Positions 1-7,935 are shown, counted from the first letter of the stretch. The stretch: 27,502 nt of DNA from JBFYTX01 sp964442335 (GCA_964442335.1 CAYTZI010000008.1:1-27502), one strand, 5' to 3'. The notes: a model not told the origin generated them from the letters alone. Numbers and translations: made by a program.

Positions 1-1355
1 CCCAGCTGGTCAGCCACAATGTCCAGAGCTACCGCGACCTGCCCCTGCTGCTCTACCAGATACAGACCAAGTTCCGCGACGAGCCCCGGCCACGCGGCGG
101 GCTCATCCGGGTACGCGAGTTCCACATGAAAGACCTCTACAGCTTCGACACGGACGAGGCCGGGCTGGATGTCAGCTATCAAAAAATGGTCAAAGCTTAC
201 CAGAACATTTACGACCGCTGCGGGCTGCCGGTGATGCTGGTAGAGGCGGACAGCGGGGCCATCGGCGGGAAAGACTCGCGGGAGTTCATGGCGGTATCGG
301 AAACCGGGGAGGACGAAATTATCTACTGCCCGGCGTGCAAATACGCCGCCAACGCCGAGAAGGCGGAAAGCGTCAAGGAGAAAACAAAAAGCGGCGAGCC
401 CCTGCCCGTAGAAGAAGTCGCCACGCCCGGCGCGGCGACCATCGAAGAGGTAGCCGACTTCCTGAAAGTCCCGGCGAGCCGCACCCTTAAAGCCGTCTTC
501 TATATCGCCGACGGCGCGATGGTCTTCGTGGTCATCCGCGGCGACCTGGCCGTCAACGAAATAAAGCTCAAGAACCAGCTCCACGCGACCGACCTCCGCA
601 TGGCAACCGAGACCGAGGTTATCGCCGCCGGCATCGTGGCGGGGGCGGCATCACCGGTGGGGCTGAAGGGCTACAGGGTTATCGCCGACGACTCCATAAC
701 GACGGGCAGTAACTTCGTGGCCGGCGGCAACAAGCCGGATACCCACCTGAAAAACGTCAACTACCCGCGCGATTTCAAAGCGGATATCGTGGCGGACATC
801 GCCGCAGCGCGGGCGGGCGACAAATGCCCCAGATGCGGCGGGACTCTCGCTTCCACGAGGGGAATAGAGGTGGGGCACATCTTTAAGCTGGGAACGACCT
901 ACAGCAGCAAATTCGAGGCTGATTTTATCGATGAAAAGGGCGAGAAACGGCCCACCGTCATGGGGTGCTACGGCCTGGGGCTGAGCCGACTGATGGGGGC
1001 GGTCGTCGAGCACAACCATGACGACAAGGGGATTATCTGGCCCCTGTCTATCGCGCCTTATCACGTCTATCTCTGCGCCCTGTACCGGGAAGACTCCAAA
1101 GCGCGAGAGGTCGCGGAAAAGCTCTATAAAGACCTGGACGCCGTCGGACTCGAGGTGCTTTTCGACGATAGAGAGGAGTCCCCGGGGGTAAAGTTCAACG
1201 ACGCCGATTTGCTCGGGATACCGCTCCGGGTGACCGTAAGCCCGCGCACTCTGGAGAAGAACGGCGTGGAGCTCAAGAAGCGCGCCGAGAAAGAGTCGGA
1301 GATAGTGCCGCTGGCAAAAATCGTTGACAGGCTCAAGCAGCTTATTGAAAGCTGA
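1..1355 (+). CDS. proS: Prolyl-tRNA synthetase, 3' part (5' end outside window)
   Basis: Charges tRNA-Pro with proline in the cytoplasm. The reading frame is open from base 3, before the first internal ATG at 126, and the upstream codons give class II motif 2 sequence (RDLPLLLYQIQTKFRDEP, then RVREFHMKDLYSFD). The gene therefore enters from the left edge and the start is missing. After motif 2 comes the large YbaK-like editing insertion typical of bacterial-type ProRS (around VPASRTLKAVFYIADG and GDLAVNEIKLKNQL). Motif 3 is GLGLSRLMGAVVEHNHD. The C-terminal anticodon-binding domain contains LEVLFDDREESPGVKF. The short length of the visible part is due only to the window edge. An ABC exporter operon starts 27 nt downstream, with its own promoter overlapping the proS stop. 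Confidence 0.96.
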   Translation, partial: QLVSHNVQSYRDLPLLLYQIQTKFRDEPRPRGGLIRVREFHMKDLYSFDTDEAGLDVSYQKMVKAYQNIYDRCGLPVMLVEADSGAIGGKDSREFMAVSETGEDEIIYCPACKYAANAEKAESVKEKTKSGEPLPVEEVATPGAATIEEVADFLKVPASRTLKAVFYIADGAMVFVVIRGDLAVNEIKLKNQLHATDLRMATETEVIAAGIVAGAASPVGLKGYRVIADDSITTGSNFVAGGNKPDTHLKNVNYPRDFKADIVADIAAARAGDKCPRCGGTLASTRGIEVGHIFKLGTTYSSKFEADFIDEKGEKRPTVMGCYGLGLSRLMGAVVEHNHDDKGIIWPLSIAPYHVYLCALYREDSKAREVAEKLYKDLDAVGLEVLFDDREESPGVKFNDADLLGIPLRVTVSPRTLEKNGVELKKRAEKESEIVPLAKIVDRLKQLIES

Positions 1356-1373
1356 ATATATTTTCACTATAAT
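1345..1373 (+). promoter_or_regulatory. Promoter of the ABC exporter operon
   Basis: TTGAAA at 1345-1350, a 17-nt spacer and TATAAT at 1368-1373, overlapping the end of proS. Only 9 nt separate the -10 box from the ATG at 1383 and there is no Shine-Dalgarno sequence. Transcription should start about 2 to 3 nt before the start codon. Seen directly; function inferred. Confidence 0.75.
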
Positions 1374-1382
1374 AATCACCAA

Positions 1383-2291
1383 ATGCCTTCCATTATCTCT
1401 GTCCAGAACCTCCGCAAGACCTACGGTAAGACCATCGCCGTAAACGATATATCATTTGAGGTCGAAGAGGGGGAAATTTTCGGCCTGCTCGGGCCGAACG
1501 GCGCCGGCAAGACCACCACGGTAGAGTGTATGCAGGCGTTGCGCCAGCCCGATTCCGGCGATATCCGCGTCCTCGGGCTGGACCCGCGCACCGAGGCCCA
1601 GGCATTGCGACGGCGCATCGGCTCGCAGCTACAGGAGTCCGCCCTGCCCGACCGCATCAAGGTCTGGGAAGCCCTGGACATGTTTGCCTCGGTAGCGCCG
1701 GAAGCGCTGGACTACCACGTCCTCATGGACCAGTGGGGAATCGCCGAGAAACGCAAAGCCTCATTTTCCAGCCTGTCCGGTGGCCAGAGACAGCGCCTCT
1801 TTATCGCCCTGGCACTCGTTAACAATCCCGAAGTGGTCTTTCTCGACGAGATGACGACCGGGCTCGACCCCGCCGCCCGCCGCGTTGCCTGGGACCTGAT
1901 ACGGGCGATAAGGGACAGTGGCACCACCGTCGTGCTCGTTACCCACTTCATGGACGAAGCAGAAAACCTCTGCGACCGGGTAGCTATCGTTGACCGTGGC
2001 AGCATCGTGGCCGCCGATAGTCCGCAGGGCCTCATCGCCCGGCATACCAGCGACGTGCGCGTCATCTTTACGACGGACAAAGGCGATCTCGACTGGCTGG
2101 AGAAAGTCCCCGGCGTCACCAGAGTAACGAGAACCGGACCGCGGGTGGAGGTCGAAGGGAGCGGGCCCGTGCTGGCATTGACAGCGGCGGCGCTAGTGGA
2201 GCACGGCATCATACCCGCCGACCTGCGTGTAGAGCAGCCGAGCCTCGAGGATGTGTTTCTAAAGCTGACCGGCCATGCTGCCGTGGATTGA
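1383..2291 (+). CDS. ABC-2 type exporter, ATP-binding subunit
   Basis: ATPase of a DrrA/CcmA-type exporter; hydrolyses ATP to drive the permease encoded next. Walker A is GPNGAGKTT (residues 37-45), the signature is LSGGQ (131-135), Walker B is VVFLDEMT (151-158, with M where most family members have P) and the switch histidine is H188 (VTHFMDEAE). The C-terminal extension ends in the usual 'PSLEDVFLKLTG' block. Length (302 aa) is normal. The start ATG has no Shine-Dalgarno sequence but follows a promoter closely (see 1345-1373). The permease starts 9 nt after the stop, so the two form an operon. Substrate is not predictable from sequence; drugs or lipids are usual for this family. Confidence 0.93.
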   Translation: MPSIISVQNLRKTYGKTIAVNDISFEVEEGEIFGLLGPNGAGKTTTVECMQALRQPDSGDIRVLGLDPRTEAQALRRRIGSQLQESALPDRIKVWEALDMFASVAPEALDYHVLMDQWGIAEKRKASFSSLSGGQRQRLFIALALVNNPEVVFLDEMTTGLDPAARRVAWDLIRAIRDSGTTVVLVTHFMDEAENLCDRVAIVDRGSIVAADSPQGLIARHTSDVRVIFTTDKGDLDWLEKVPGVTRVTRTGPRVEVEGSGPVLALTAAALVEHGIIPADLRVEQPSLEDVFLKLTGHAAVD

Positions 2292-2299
2292 TGTAAAAA

Positions 2300-3049
2300 A
2301 TGCGTACATTACTAAAGCTGACCTGGGTGGAAATAAAGCTGTTTATCCGCGAGCCGATTACGGTCATCTTCACGCTGGCCCTGCCGCTGATTTTCCTGTT
2401 TGTGATGGGGGGCGTATTCGGCAACGAGCCGAGCCAGGGGGATATCATTATCTACCGGGGCGTGGGGCCGATGGACTACTATATGCCTTCCTACTACGGA
2501 CTGGTGATGATGGCCATCGGCACGGTGGCGCTGCCGGTGCACCTGGCCGGCTACCGCGAGCGCGGCGTCCTGCGCCGCTTCCGGGCTTCTTCCTTCTCGG
2601 TGTGGTCCGTACTGGGCTCGCAGACGATGGTCAGCTTCGCCATCGCCGTAACCGGCAGCATCCTGATAACTATTATGGGCATCGCGGTGTACCATCCGCA
2701 CCTGCCGGTGTACCCGTTACAGCTGGCGGCGGCGTTCGTGCTCGGTGCGGTGTGTTTTATCTGCTTCGGCTTTTTCCTGGGCGCGGTGCTCCCCTCGACG
2801 CGGTCGGCACAGGGGGTGGGACTGATACTCTTCTTCATCATGATGATACTGGGCGGGGCGGGACCGCCGCCGGAGGTCATGTCCGGGGGGATGCAATTTA
2901 TCGGTGAGATAACGCCGCTGCACTGGGTGATATATATGCTTCAGAACCCATGGCTCGGCTTTGAGTGGCACACGAACGCCTCGCTGATAACGGCGGGGAT
3001 TACGGTGGTATCGGCGGGACTGGCGGCGCGCTTCTTCAGGTGGGAGTAG
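2300..3049 (+). CDS. ABC-2 type exporter, membrane subunit
   Basis: Integral membrane partner of the ATPase just upstream. The 249-aa protein begins with the usual ABC-2 opening (TLLKLTWVEIKLFIREP), followed by about six hydrophobic helices near residues 22-42, 65-85, 105-132, 140-163, 170-192 and 226-246. A short cytoplasmic stretch with YRERGVLRRFRASS follows helix 2, a typical ABC2_membrane pattern. The helix-5 region carries GAGPPPEVMSGGMQFIGEITPLHW, matching the family's P-x-x-x-P/L-x-W area. There is no good Shine-Dalgarno sequence before the ATG, so it is probably translated by coupling to the ATPase gene. It converges with pheT, 5 bp away. Substrate unknown. Confidence 0.9.
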   Translation: MRTLLKLTWVEIKLFIREPITVIFTLALPLIFLFVMGGVFGNEPSQGDIIIYRGVGPMDYYMPSYYGLVMMAIGTVALPVHLAGYRERGVLRRFRASSFSVWSVLGSQTMVSFAIAVTGSILITIMGIAVYHPHLPVYPLQLAAAFVLGAVCFICFGFFLGAVLPSTRSAQGVGLILFFIMMILGGAGPPPEVMSGGMQFIGEITPLHWVIYMLQNPWLGFEWHTNASLITAGITVVSAGLAARFFRWE

Positions 3050-3054
3050 TATTA

Positions 3055-5466
3055 CTACGTCCGCAGCACCGCTCCGAGTTCTTTCGACAGCTTCGCCAGG
3101 ATCCGCTCCTGGACTTTGTTGACCTCATCATCAGTAAGGGTGTGGTCGGGAGACTGATAGACGAGACGGTAAGCCAACGATTTCTTTCCCGTGGCAACCT
3201 GCTTACCGGAATAAACGTCGAAGAGGATAACCTCACTGACCAGAGGAAAGCCCTTAACGACATCCCGAATCTGACGGTTGGTAACACCCGCGTCGACAAC
3301 CAGAGCGATATCCCTGAAGGTTCCTGGAAAGCGCGGCACAGCCCGGTATAACTTGAAGTCGCCGGCGAAAGGCAGCAGCGCCGTTACGTCGATTTCAAAC
3401 AGGCCGACCGGCCCGGTAATCTCGAAAGCATCCGCTACCCCGGGGTGCAGCTCGCCGAGAACACCGATTTTTACGGCTTCCCCACCCTTCTCCACGGTTA
3501 CAGTGGCCTGCCGGGCGGGGTGCAGGCTTCCGTCATCGCCTGGTGTAAAACTTACATCCAGGTTAAGCCGATTGAAAAGCAGCTCCACCACCCCTTTAAC
3601 GTCATGGAAGTCCATAGCGCCGTCGCCGCCCAGCCAGGACCTCTCCACCCTAGGACCGCTCATAACGCCACATAGTATATCAGGCTCCTCGGGGAGGTCG
3701 TTTTTACACGGCAGGTAGACCTTGCCCAGCTCGTAGAGCCGGATGCCGCCCTCCTCATGACGCCGATTCGAGGCCAGGGCCGCCATCAGGCCGGCGCGCA
3801 GGTCGGGCCGCAGGTACTCCTGCTCGACCGTCAGCGGCTTAACGACGCTCAGGGGCGCGGGCTCCGGCGAGCGCCGCTCGGGTGAAAGATTCTCCAGCAT
3901 CTCCCGGCTGGTCAGGGTATAGCTATTTATCTCCACGAAGCCGCAGCCTGTCAGGCACTGCCTTATTTTCTTCCTCATTCCCAGGGCGGGCTCCGGGGTG
4001 TGGCGGGGTATGGGCACGCTCAACATGGTCATGGGGATTTTATCGTAGCCGATGACCCGGGCGACCTCTTCAATGAGGTCGACGTCGAGCCGGATATCAC
4101 TGCGCCAGTACGGCGCGATGGCGGTAACAGTAGAGCCTTCATACTTACATTCGATGCCAAGGGCCATCAGCGCGTTCACGATAGCGTCAACGCCGACCTC
4201 TATTCCCAGCACACGCCCGACTTTATCCACCGTAAGAGAAATCGGCTGGCTCTCTTTTTTACCGGGATACACATCAATAATGCCCTTAGCGACTTTCCCA
4301 CCGCCGAGCCCGGCGATAAGCTGCGTGGCGTGCCTCAGGGCGGGTATGGTCAGCCCGGCGCTAATACCGCGCTCAAAGCGCATGGAGGCCTCGCTGGTCA
4401 GGTCGAGGCTGCGGCCGGTATAGTGGATGCTGGCCGCCTTAAAGCTGGCGGCTTCCAGCAGGATAGACGTGGTGCTTTCAGTGACCTCGCTGTTGAGTCC
4501 GCCCATGACCCCGGCAATCGCCACCGTCCTCTCGCCGTCGGCGATGGTCAGCATTTCGGCGGTCAGCTTGCGCTCGGTCTCATCGAGAGTATAGAAAGTC
4601 TCGCCTTCCTTCGCCCGTTTTACGATGATTCGCTTTTTATCGAGCTTATCGTAGTCGAACGAGTGCAGGGGCTGCCCGTACTCGAGCATGACGTAGTTAG
4701 TAATATCGACGATGTTATTGATGGGGCGCTGACCGGCGGCGACCAGTCTCTCCTGGAGCCATGCCGGCGAGGCGGCTATTTTAACGTCCATAACGAGGCT
4801 GGCGCAGTACCGCGGACAGAGGTCGGGGTCAATAATTTCTATCGTAATTTGTTTATCGATGGAGTCGCCCGTTTCCTCGTAGTTAATATCTGGAATATGC
4901 ATCTGCTGACCCGTCAGCGCGGCGACCTCCCTGGCGATGCCCACCACCGAAAGTCCGTCCGGTCGGTTGGCGGTGACGTCGATGTCCAGTACCGTGTCGC
5001 CCAGGTAGCTCGCCAGCGGCGCGCCAATCTCCGCCTCAGTCCCCAGCACCATAATGCCCTCGTGGTTTTCCGAGATGCCAAGCTCCTTCTCCGAGCAGAC
5101 CATGCCGCGGGAAACAACGCCGCGGATTTTGGCGGGCTTGAGCTCTTCCACCTGGCCGTTATAAGGATTGAGCAGTCTCGCGCTCACGCGGGCAAAGGCG
5201 ATTTTATCGCCCACGTTGAGATTGGGGGCGCCGCAGACGACGGTCTCCTGCTCCCCGCCGAGGTCAACGGTCGCCAGCCGGAGGCGGTCGGCGTTGGGGT
5301 GAGGACTTACAGCAGTAATTTGTCCGATAATAACGTTGTCCCAGGAGCCGCCGGTGGATATAATCTCCCCCACCTCGAAGCCGGCCATCGTCAGCTTTTC
5401 GGCCAGTTCCGCCGGAGGCACAGCAACGTCCGTATAGTCTTTGAGCCAGTTCAACGGTACTTTCAT
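3055..5466 (-). CDS. pheT: Phenylalanyl-tRNA synthetase beta subunit
   Basis: Beta chain of the (alpha beta)2 PheRS that charges tRNA-Phe. The 803 residues show the full bacterial domain order: an EMAP-II-like tRNA-binding domain near 40-150 (NVIIGQITAVSPHPNADRLR), B3/B4 editing domain near 205-380 (NNIVDITNYVMLEYGQPLHSF), B5 domain near 405-480, the catalytic-like core, and a C-terminal ferredoxin-fold anticodon-binding domain (RAVPRFPGTFRDIALVVD onward, ending KELGAVLR). Length is normal. Start at ATG 5466 after a modest TAGGA Shine-Dalgarno. It lies 9 nt behind pheS and should be co-transcribed and co-translated with it. No truncation or frameshift is seen. Confidence 0.97.
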   Translation of the reverse strand: MKVPLNWLKDYTDVAVPPAELAEKLTMAGFEVGEIISTGGSWDNVIIGQITAVSPHPNADRLRLATVDLGGEQETVVCGAPNLNVGDKIAFARVSARLLNPYNGQVEELKPAKIRGVVSRGMVCSEKELGISENHEGIMVLGTEAEIGAPLASYLGDTVLDIDVTANRPDGLSVVGIAREVAALTGQQMHIPDINYEETGDSIDKQITIEIIDPDLCPRYCASLVMDVKIAASPAWLQERLVAAGQRPINNIVDITNYVMLEYGQPLHSFDYDKLDKKRIIVKRAKEGETFYTLDETERKLTAEMLTIADGERTVAIAGVMGGLNSEVTESTTSILLEAASFKAASIHYTGRSLDLTSEASMRFERGISAGLTIPALRHATQLIAGLGGGKVAKGIIDVYPGKKESQPISLTVDKVGRVLGIEVGVDAIVNALMALGIECKYEGSTVTAIAPYWRSDIRLDVDLIEEVARVIGYDKIPMTMLSVPIPRHTPEPALGMRKKIRQCLTGCGFVEINSYTLTSREMLENLSPERRSPEPAPLSVVKPLTVEQEYLRPDLRAGLMAALASNRRHEEGGIRLYELGKVYLPCKNDLPEEPDILCGVMSGPRVERSWLGGDGAMDFHDVKGVVELLFNRLNLDVSFTPGDDGSLHPARQATVTVEKGGEAVKIGVLGELHPGVADAFEITGPVGLFEIDVTALLPFAGDFKLYRAVPRFPGTFRDIALVVDAGVTNRQIRDVVKGFPLVSEVILFDVYSGKQVATGKKSLAYRLVYQSPDHTLTDDEVNKVQERILAKLSKELGAVLRT

Positions 5467-5475
5467 GTGTGTATC

Positions 5476-6513
5476 CTAAAATTGTTCCAGAAATCTCAAA
5501 TCGCTGCCGAAGTAAAGACGGACGTTGTCAACGCCGTAGCGCAGCATGTGGGGCCGCTCGACGCCTATACCAAAAGCAAAGCTGGTATACTCTTCGGGGT
5601 CGATGCCGGCGCGCCGCAGGACGTCCGGGTGGGTCATACCCGCCCCCAGTATCTCCAGCCAGCCGCTGCCCTTGCAGAGACGGCAGCCACCGCCTTTACA
5701 GACCATGCATTCGATAGCCATTTCCACACCGGGCTCGACGAAAGGAAAGTAATCGACCCGGAAACGCACCTTCCTGTCCTCGCCAAAGAAGCGGCGGGAG
5801 AACTCGTAAAGCGTCCCCTTGAGGTCGGCGAAGGTAATGCCTTTATCCACGGCGATACCATCGATTTGATAGAACATCGGTATATGGGTAGCATCGGTGG
5901 CCTCATAACGGTGGCACCGCCCCGGTTCGACCGCCCTTATCGGCGGTTTCATCTTCTCCAGCGTACGGGCGGTGACCGCCGTGGTGTGGGTACGCAGGAG
6001 TTGTTTCCCTTTTTCTCCCGCCGGGGTATCAATCCAGAAAGACGACATGTCATCGCGCGCCGGGTGTTCGGCTGGTATGTTCAAAGCCTCGAAGTTATAA
6101 TAGTCCCACTCCACGTCCGGCCCTTCCGTTACCTGGAAACCCATTGAGGCAAATATCTCGCACATCTCGTCGATGGTCTGGGTAATGGGGTGAACGTGTC
6201 CGGCAGGCAAAGGCCGACCCGGGAGGCTTACATCTACAGACTCCTGCTGCGCCTCCGACTTTATTTGAGCTTCACGGAGGGCTTGCGCCTTCTCGGCGGC
6301 GCTGCTTTCCAGCATAGCTTTCAACCTGTTGGCGGCCGCGCCGACCTCTTTTCTCTCCTCAATGGATAAGGTCGAAAGGCCACGCAGGATTTGCGTCAGC
6401 GGGCTCTTCTTGCCAAGGTACTGGACGCGCCACGTCTCAAGGTCTTTGACGTTGCCAATCCCTGCAAGTTCCGAAAGCGCTTTCTGCTTGAGTTCTTCAA
6501 CCTGTGCGGACAT
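5476..6513 (-). CDS. pheS: Phenylalanyl-tRNA synthetase alpha subunit
   Basis: Catalytic alpha chain of PheRS. The N-terminal helical (coiled-coil) region covers about residues 1-90. The class II core includes LLRTHTTAVTARTLEK, motif 2 (PGRCHRYEATDATHIPMFYQ) and motif 3 (GIGVERPHMLRYGVDNVR). A four-cysteine insert, CMVCKGGGCRLCKGSGW, lies between motifs 2 and 3; similar inserts occur in PheS of several anaerobic lineages. Length of 345 aa is normal. The ATG at 6513 follows a weak AGGGG and has a TATAAT box 11 nt upstream (6525-6530), so pheST may be transcribed from its own promoter besides read-through from rplT. Operon partner pheT follows. Confidence 0.97.
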   Translation of the reverse strand: MSAQVEELKQKALSELAGIGNVKDLETWRVQYLGKKSPLTQILRGLSTLSIEERKEVGAAANRLKAMLESSAAEKAQALREAQIKSEAQQESVDVSLPGRPLPAGHVHPITQTIDEMCEIFASMGFQVTEGPDVEWDYYNFEALNIPAEHPARDDMSSFWIDTPAGEKGKQLLRTHTTAVTARTLEKMKPPIRAVEPGRCHRYEATDATHIPMFYQIDGIAVDKGITFADLKGTLYEFSRRFFGEDRKVRFRVDYFPFVEPGVEMAIECMVCKGGGCRLCKGSGWLEILGAGMTHPDVLRRAGIDPEEYTSFAFGIGVERPHMLRYGVDNVRLYFGSDLRFLEQF

Positions 6514-6524
6514 TTAACGCCCCT

Positions 6525-6530
6525 ATTATA
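6525..6530 (-). promoter_or_regulatory. Candidate pheST -10 box
   Basis: TATAAT on the minus strand, ending 11 nt before the pheS ATG, so the leader would be about 4 nt. I find no convincing -35 hexamer at 16 to 18 nt. It sits directly after a terminator-like hairpin (6548-6577). Confidence 0.45.
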
Positions 6531-6540
6531 TCATCCTTTT

Positions 6541-6577
6541 AATAAAATTCCCCTTCCGTCGCGAGGGGGAAGGGGAA
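6541..6577 (-). terminator. Terminator-like hairpin between rplT and pheS
   Basis: On the minus strand TTCCCCTTCC pairs perfectly with GGAAGGGGAA (10 bp, 10-nt loop; bases 6548-6577) and is followed by TTTTATT. This fits an intrinsic terminator or attenuator that separates infC-rpmI-rplT from pheST. It also resembles the CCCCT/AGGGG hairpins of the repeat regions at 10.8 kb and 17.8 kb, so it could be a captured repeat. Confidence 0.6.
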
Positions 6578-6608
6578 CTCGAAAAAGACCTTACTTAAAC
6601 GGGATATA

Positions 6609-6968
6609 TCAATCCTTAGCCTTCCCGGTAGCCTGCATAAGCAGGCTGGTAAAGCTTTCCGGCTCCCGTACGGCCATATCGGCGAGTATCTTGCGGTTTA
6701 TCTCGATGCCGGACTTCTTCAGCCCGTCCATGAACTGGCTGTAGGTGATGCCGTTAGCGCGGCAGGCGGCGTTAACGCGCAGAATCCAGAGCCGGCGCAT
6801 ATCGCCTTTGCGCTCGCGCCGGTGGAAATAGGCATAGGATAGCGAGTGAATCATCGACTCGTTGGCGCGTTTGATGAGCCGGTGCCTGGTGCCCCTTTGC
6901 CCCTTGGTCAGGGCAAGAACCTTCTTATGGCGATGGTGCGAGGTTACACCCCTTTTAACTCTGGACAA
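6609..6968 (-). CDS. rplT: 50S ribosomal protein L20
   Basis: Large-subunit assembly protein that binds 23S rRNA. The 119-aa product starts SRVKRGVTSHHRHKKVLALT and has the basic N-terminal extension (GQRGTRHRLIKRANESMIHS) and the globular C-terminal part (WILRVNAACRANGITYSQFM) of L20. Length is usual. The start codon is TTG (6968-6966), chosen because AAGGAG lies 6 nt upstream and the protein alignment begins there. It follows rpmI by 12 nt in the conserved infC-rpmI-rplT operon. A terminator-like hairpin lies downstream before pheS. Confidence 0.97.
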   Translation of the reverse strand: MSRVKRGVTSHHRHKKVLALTKGQRGTRHRLIKRANESMIHSLSYAYFHRRERKGDMRRLWILRVNAACRANGITYSQFMDGLKKSGIEINRKILADMAVREPESFTSLLMQATGKAKD

Positions 6969-6980
6969 TGACGACTCCTT

Positions 6981-7187
6981 CTATTTACCGACGCCGTTAG
7001 GTATCAGCCTGGATATACGCTTGCGGTCGCGGGGGTTCAGCTCAATCATCTCATCGAACTGGCGGCGCACCCGCTTGGCTTTATGGGTCCGCAGGTGGCT
7101 CTTGGGCCCCTTGACCCGCATTATTTTACCGGTGCCGGTAATATGAAAGCGGCTTTTAGCACCCTTATGCGTTTTCAGTTTTGGCAT
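6981..7187 (-). CDS. rpmI: 50S ribosomal protein L35
   Basis: Small basic ribosomal protein of the large subunit. The 68-aa sequence starts PKLKTHKGAKSRFHITGTGK and ends with DRKRISRLIPNGV, both characteristic of L35. The start ATG at 7187 has AAAGGAA 8 nt upstream. That Shine-Dalgarno and the first codons lie inside the 3' end of infC, so the two genes overlap by 23 bp and translation is probably coupled. Length is usual (64-68 aa). Confidence 0.97.
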   Translation of the reverse strand: MPKLKTHKGAKSRFHITGTGKIMRVKGPKSHLRTHKAKRVRRQFDEMIELNPRDRKRISRLIPNGVGK

Positions 7188-7755
7188 TTGCGGTTTCCTT
7201 TACAGCTACTGGTTCCCTGTCGGTAGCGGCAACTTTAGCCTTTGGCCTGGTGCTATTGGGAGCAAGGACGATATCCATCCTTCTCCCTTCCATCAGCGGC
7301 TGCCTTTCCGGGTAGGCGACCTCCCCGAGGGTCTCCGTCATCCGCTGGAGCACTTTCCAGCCCAGTTCCGGGTGCGTTACCTCACGCCCGCGGAACAACA
7401 GGGTCACTTTGACTTTATTGCCATCAGCCAGCAGCTTTTTAGCTATCCTGGCTTTAGCTTCAAAATCGTGGACACCTATCTTGGGTCGAAGGCGAATCTC
7501 CCTAGTGGTAGTGAGCTTCTGGCTTTTCTTCGCCTGCTGCTCTTTCTTCCGCTGTTCGTACTTGAACTTACCGTAATCGAGGAGGCGGCATACGGGAGGC
7601 ACTGATGTCGGCGCTACCTCGACGAGGTCAAGGCCCTGCTTTCTCGCCATCTCCCGCGCCTGTGCCACGGGCATAATCCCAAGCTGTTCCCCCTTCTCCC
7701 CCACCAGGCGGACTTCTCTGGCATTTATTCGCTCGTTGACACGAAGTTGTTTAAT
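7165..7755 (-). CDS. infC: Translation initiation factor IF-3, ATT start
   Basis: IF-3 binds the 30S subunit and proofreads start-codon and initiator-tRNA selection. From the first conventional start (GTG at 7704) the protein would lack the conserved N-terminus. Upstream the frame stays open and encodes IKQLRVNERINAREVRLVGE, the standard IF-3 opening. The only suitable start is ATT at 7755-7753 (an ATA lies one codon earlier), preceded by AAGG 6 nt away and by GGAGGAGG 15 nt away. This gives 196 aa. The N domain (about 1-85) and C domain (about 95-180, RPKIGVHDFEAKARIAKKLL) are complete. A low-complexity tail (VAVKETANAKTENA) overlaps rpmI. AUU starts are known for infC in E. coli, where IF-3 represses its own synthesis; the same is inferred here. 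Confidence 0.93.
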   Translation of the reverse strand: MKQLRVNERINAREVRLVGEKGEQLGIMPVAQAREMARKQGLDLVEVAPTSVPPVCRLLDYGKFKYEQRKKEQQAKKSQKLTTTREIRLRPKIGVHDFEAKARIAKKLLADGNKVKVTLLFRGREVTHPELGWKVLQRMTETLGEVAYPERQPLMEGRRMDIVLAPNSTRPKAKVAATDREPVAVKETANAKTENA

Positions 7756-7803
7756 TATAGCCCTTGCTAGCCTCCTCCATTCACAGGTATCCCACGAATA
7801 AGA

Positions 7804-7833
7804 ACTATATCACATTTTCACTACGAAAATCAA
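7804..7833 (-). promoter_or_regulatory. infC operon promoter
   Basis: On the minus strand TTGATT (7833-7828), an 18-nt spacer and TATAGT (7809-7804). Transcription would start near 7797, giving a leader of about 42 nt before the ATT start of infC. Confidence 0.65.
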
Positions 7834-7876
7834 CTCCCCCCGAAGAGAAAGCCAGGTTCAGCCGTCCCTGCCGCCT

Positions 7877-7905
7877 TTGACATATTCAAGCACGAGACTT
7901 ATAAT
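7877..7905 (+). promoter_or_regulatory. Perfect consensus promoter of the 70-aa gene
   Basis: TTGACA (7877-7882), exactly 17 nt, then TATAAT (7900-7905). Both hexamers and the spacer match the sigma-70-type optimum. Transcription should start near 7912, about 24 nt before the TTG start at 7936. It diverges from the infC promoter. Confidence 0.9.
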
Positions 7906-7935
7906 GAGTTTGAACCTGTTTGAAAGGACGGGGAA

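Noticed and set aside
4000..6147. 715-codon open frame antisense to pheT and pheS
   Set aside because: It lies wholly opposite two certain genes, has no recognisable domain and has the composition expected from a shadow frame in a G+C-rich region.
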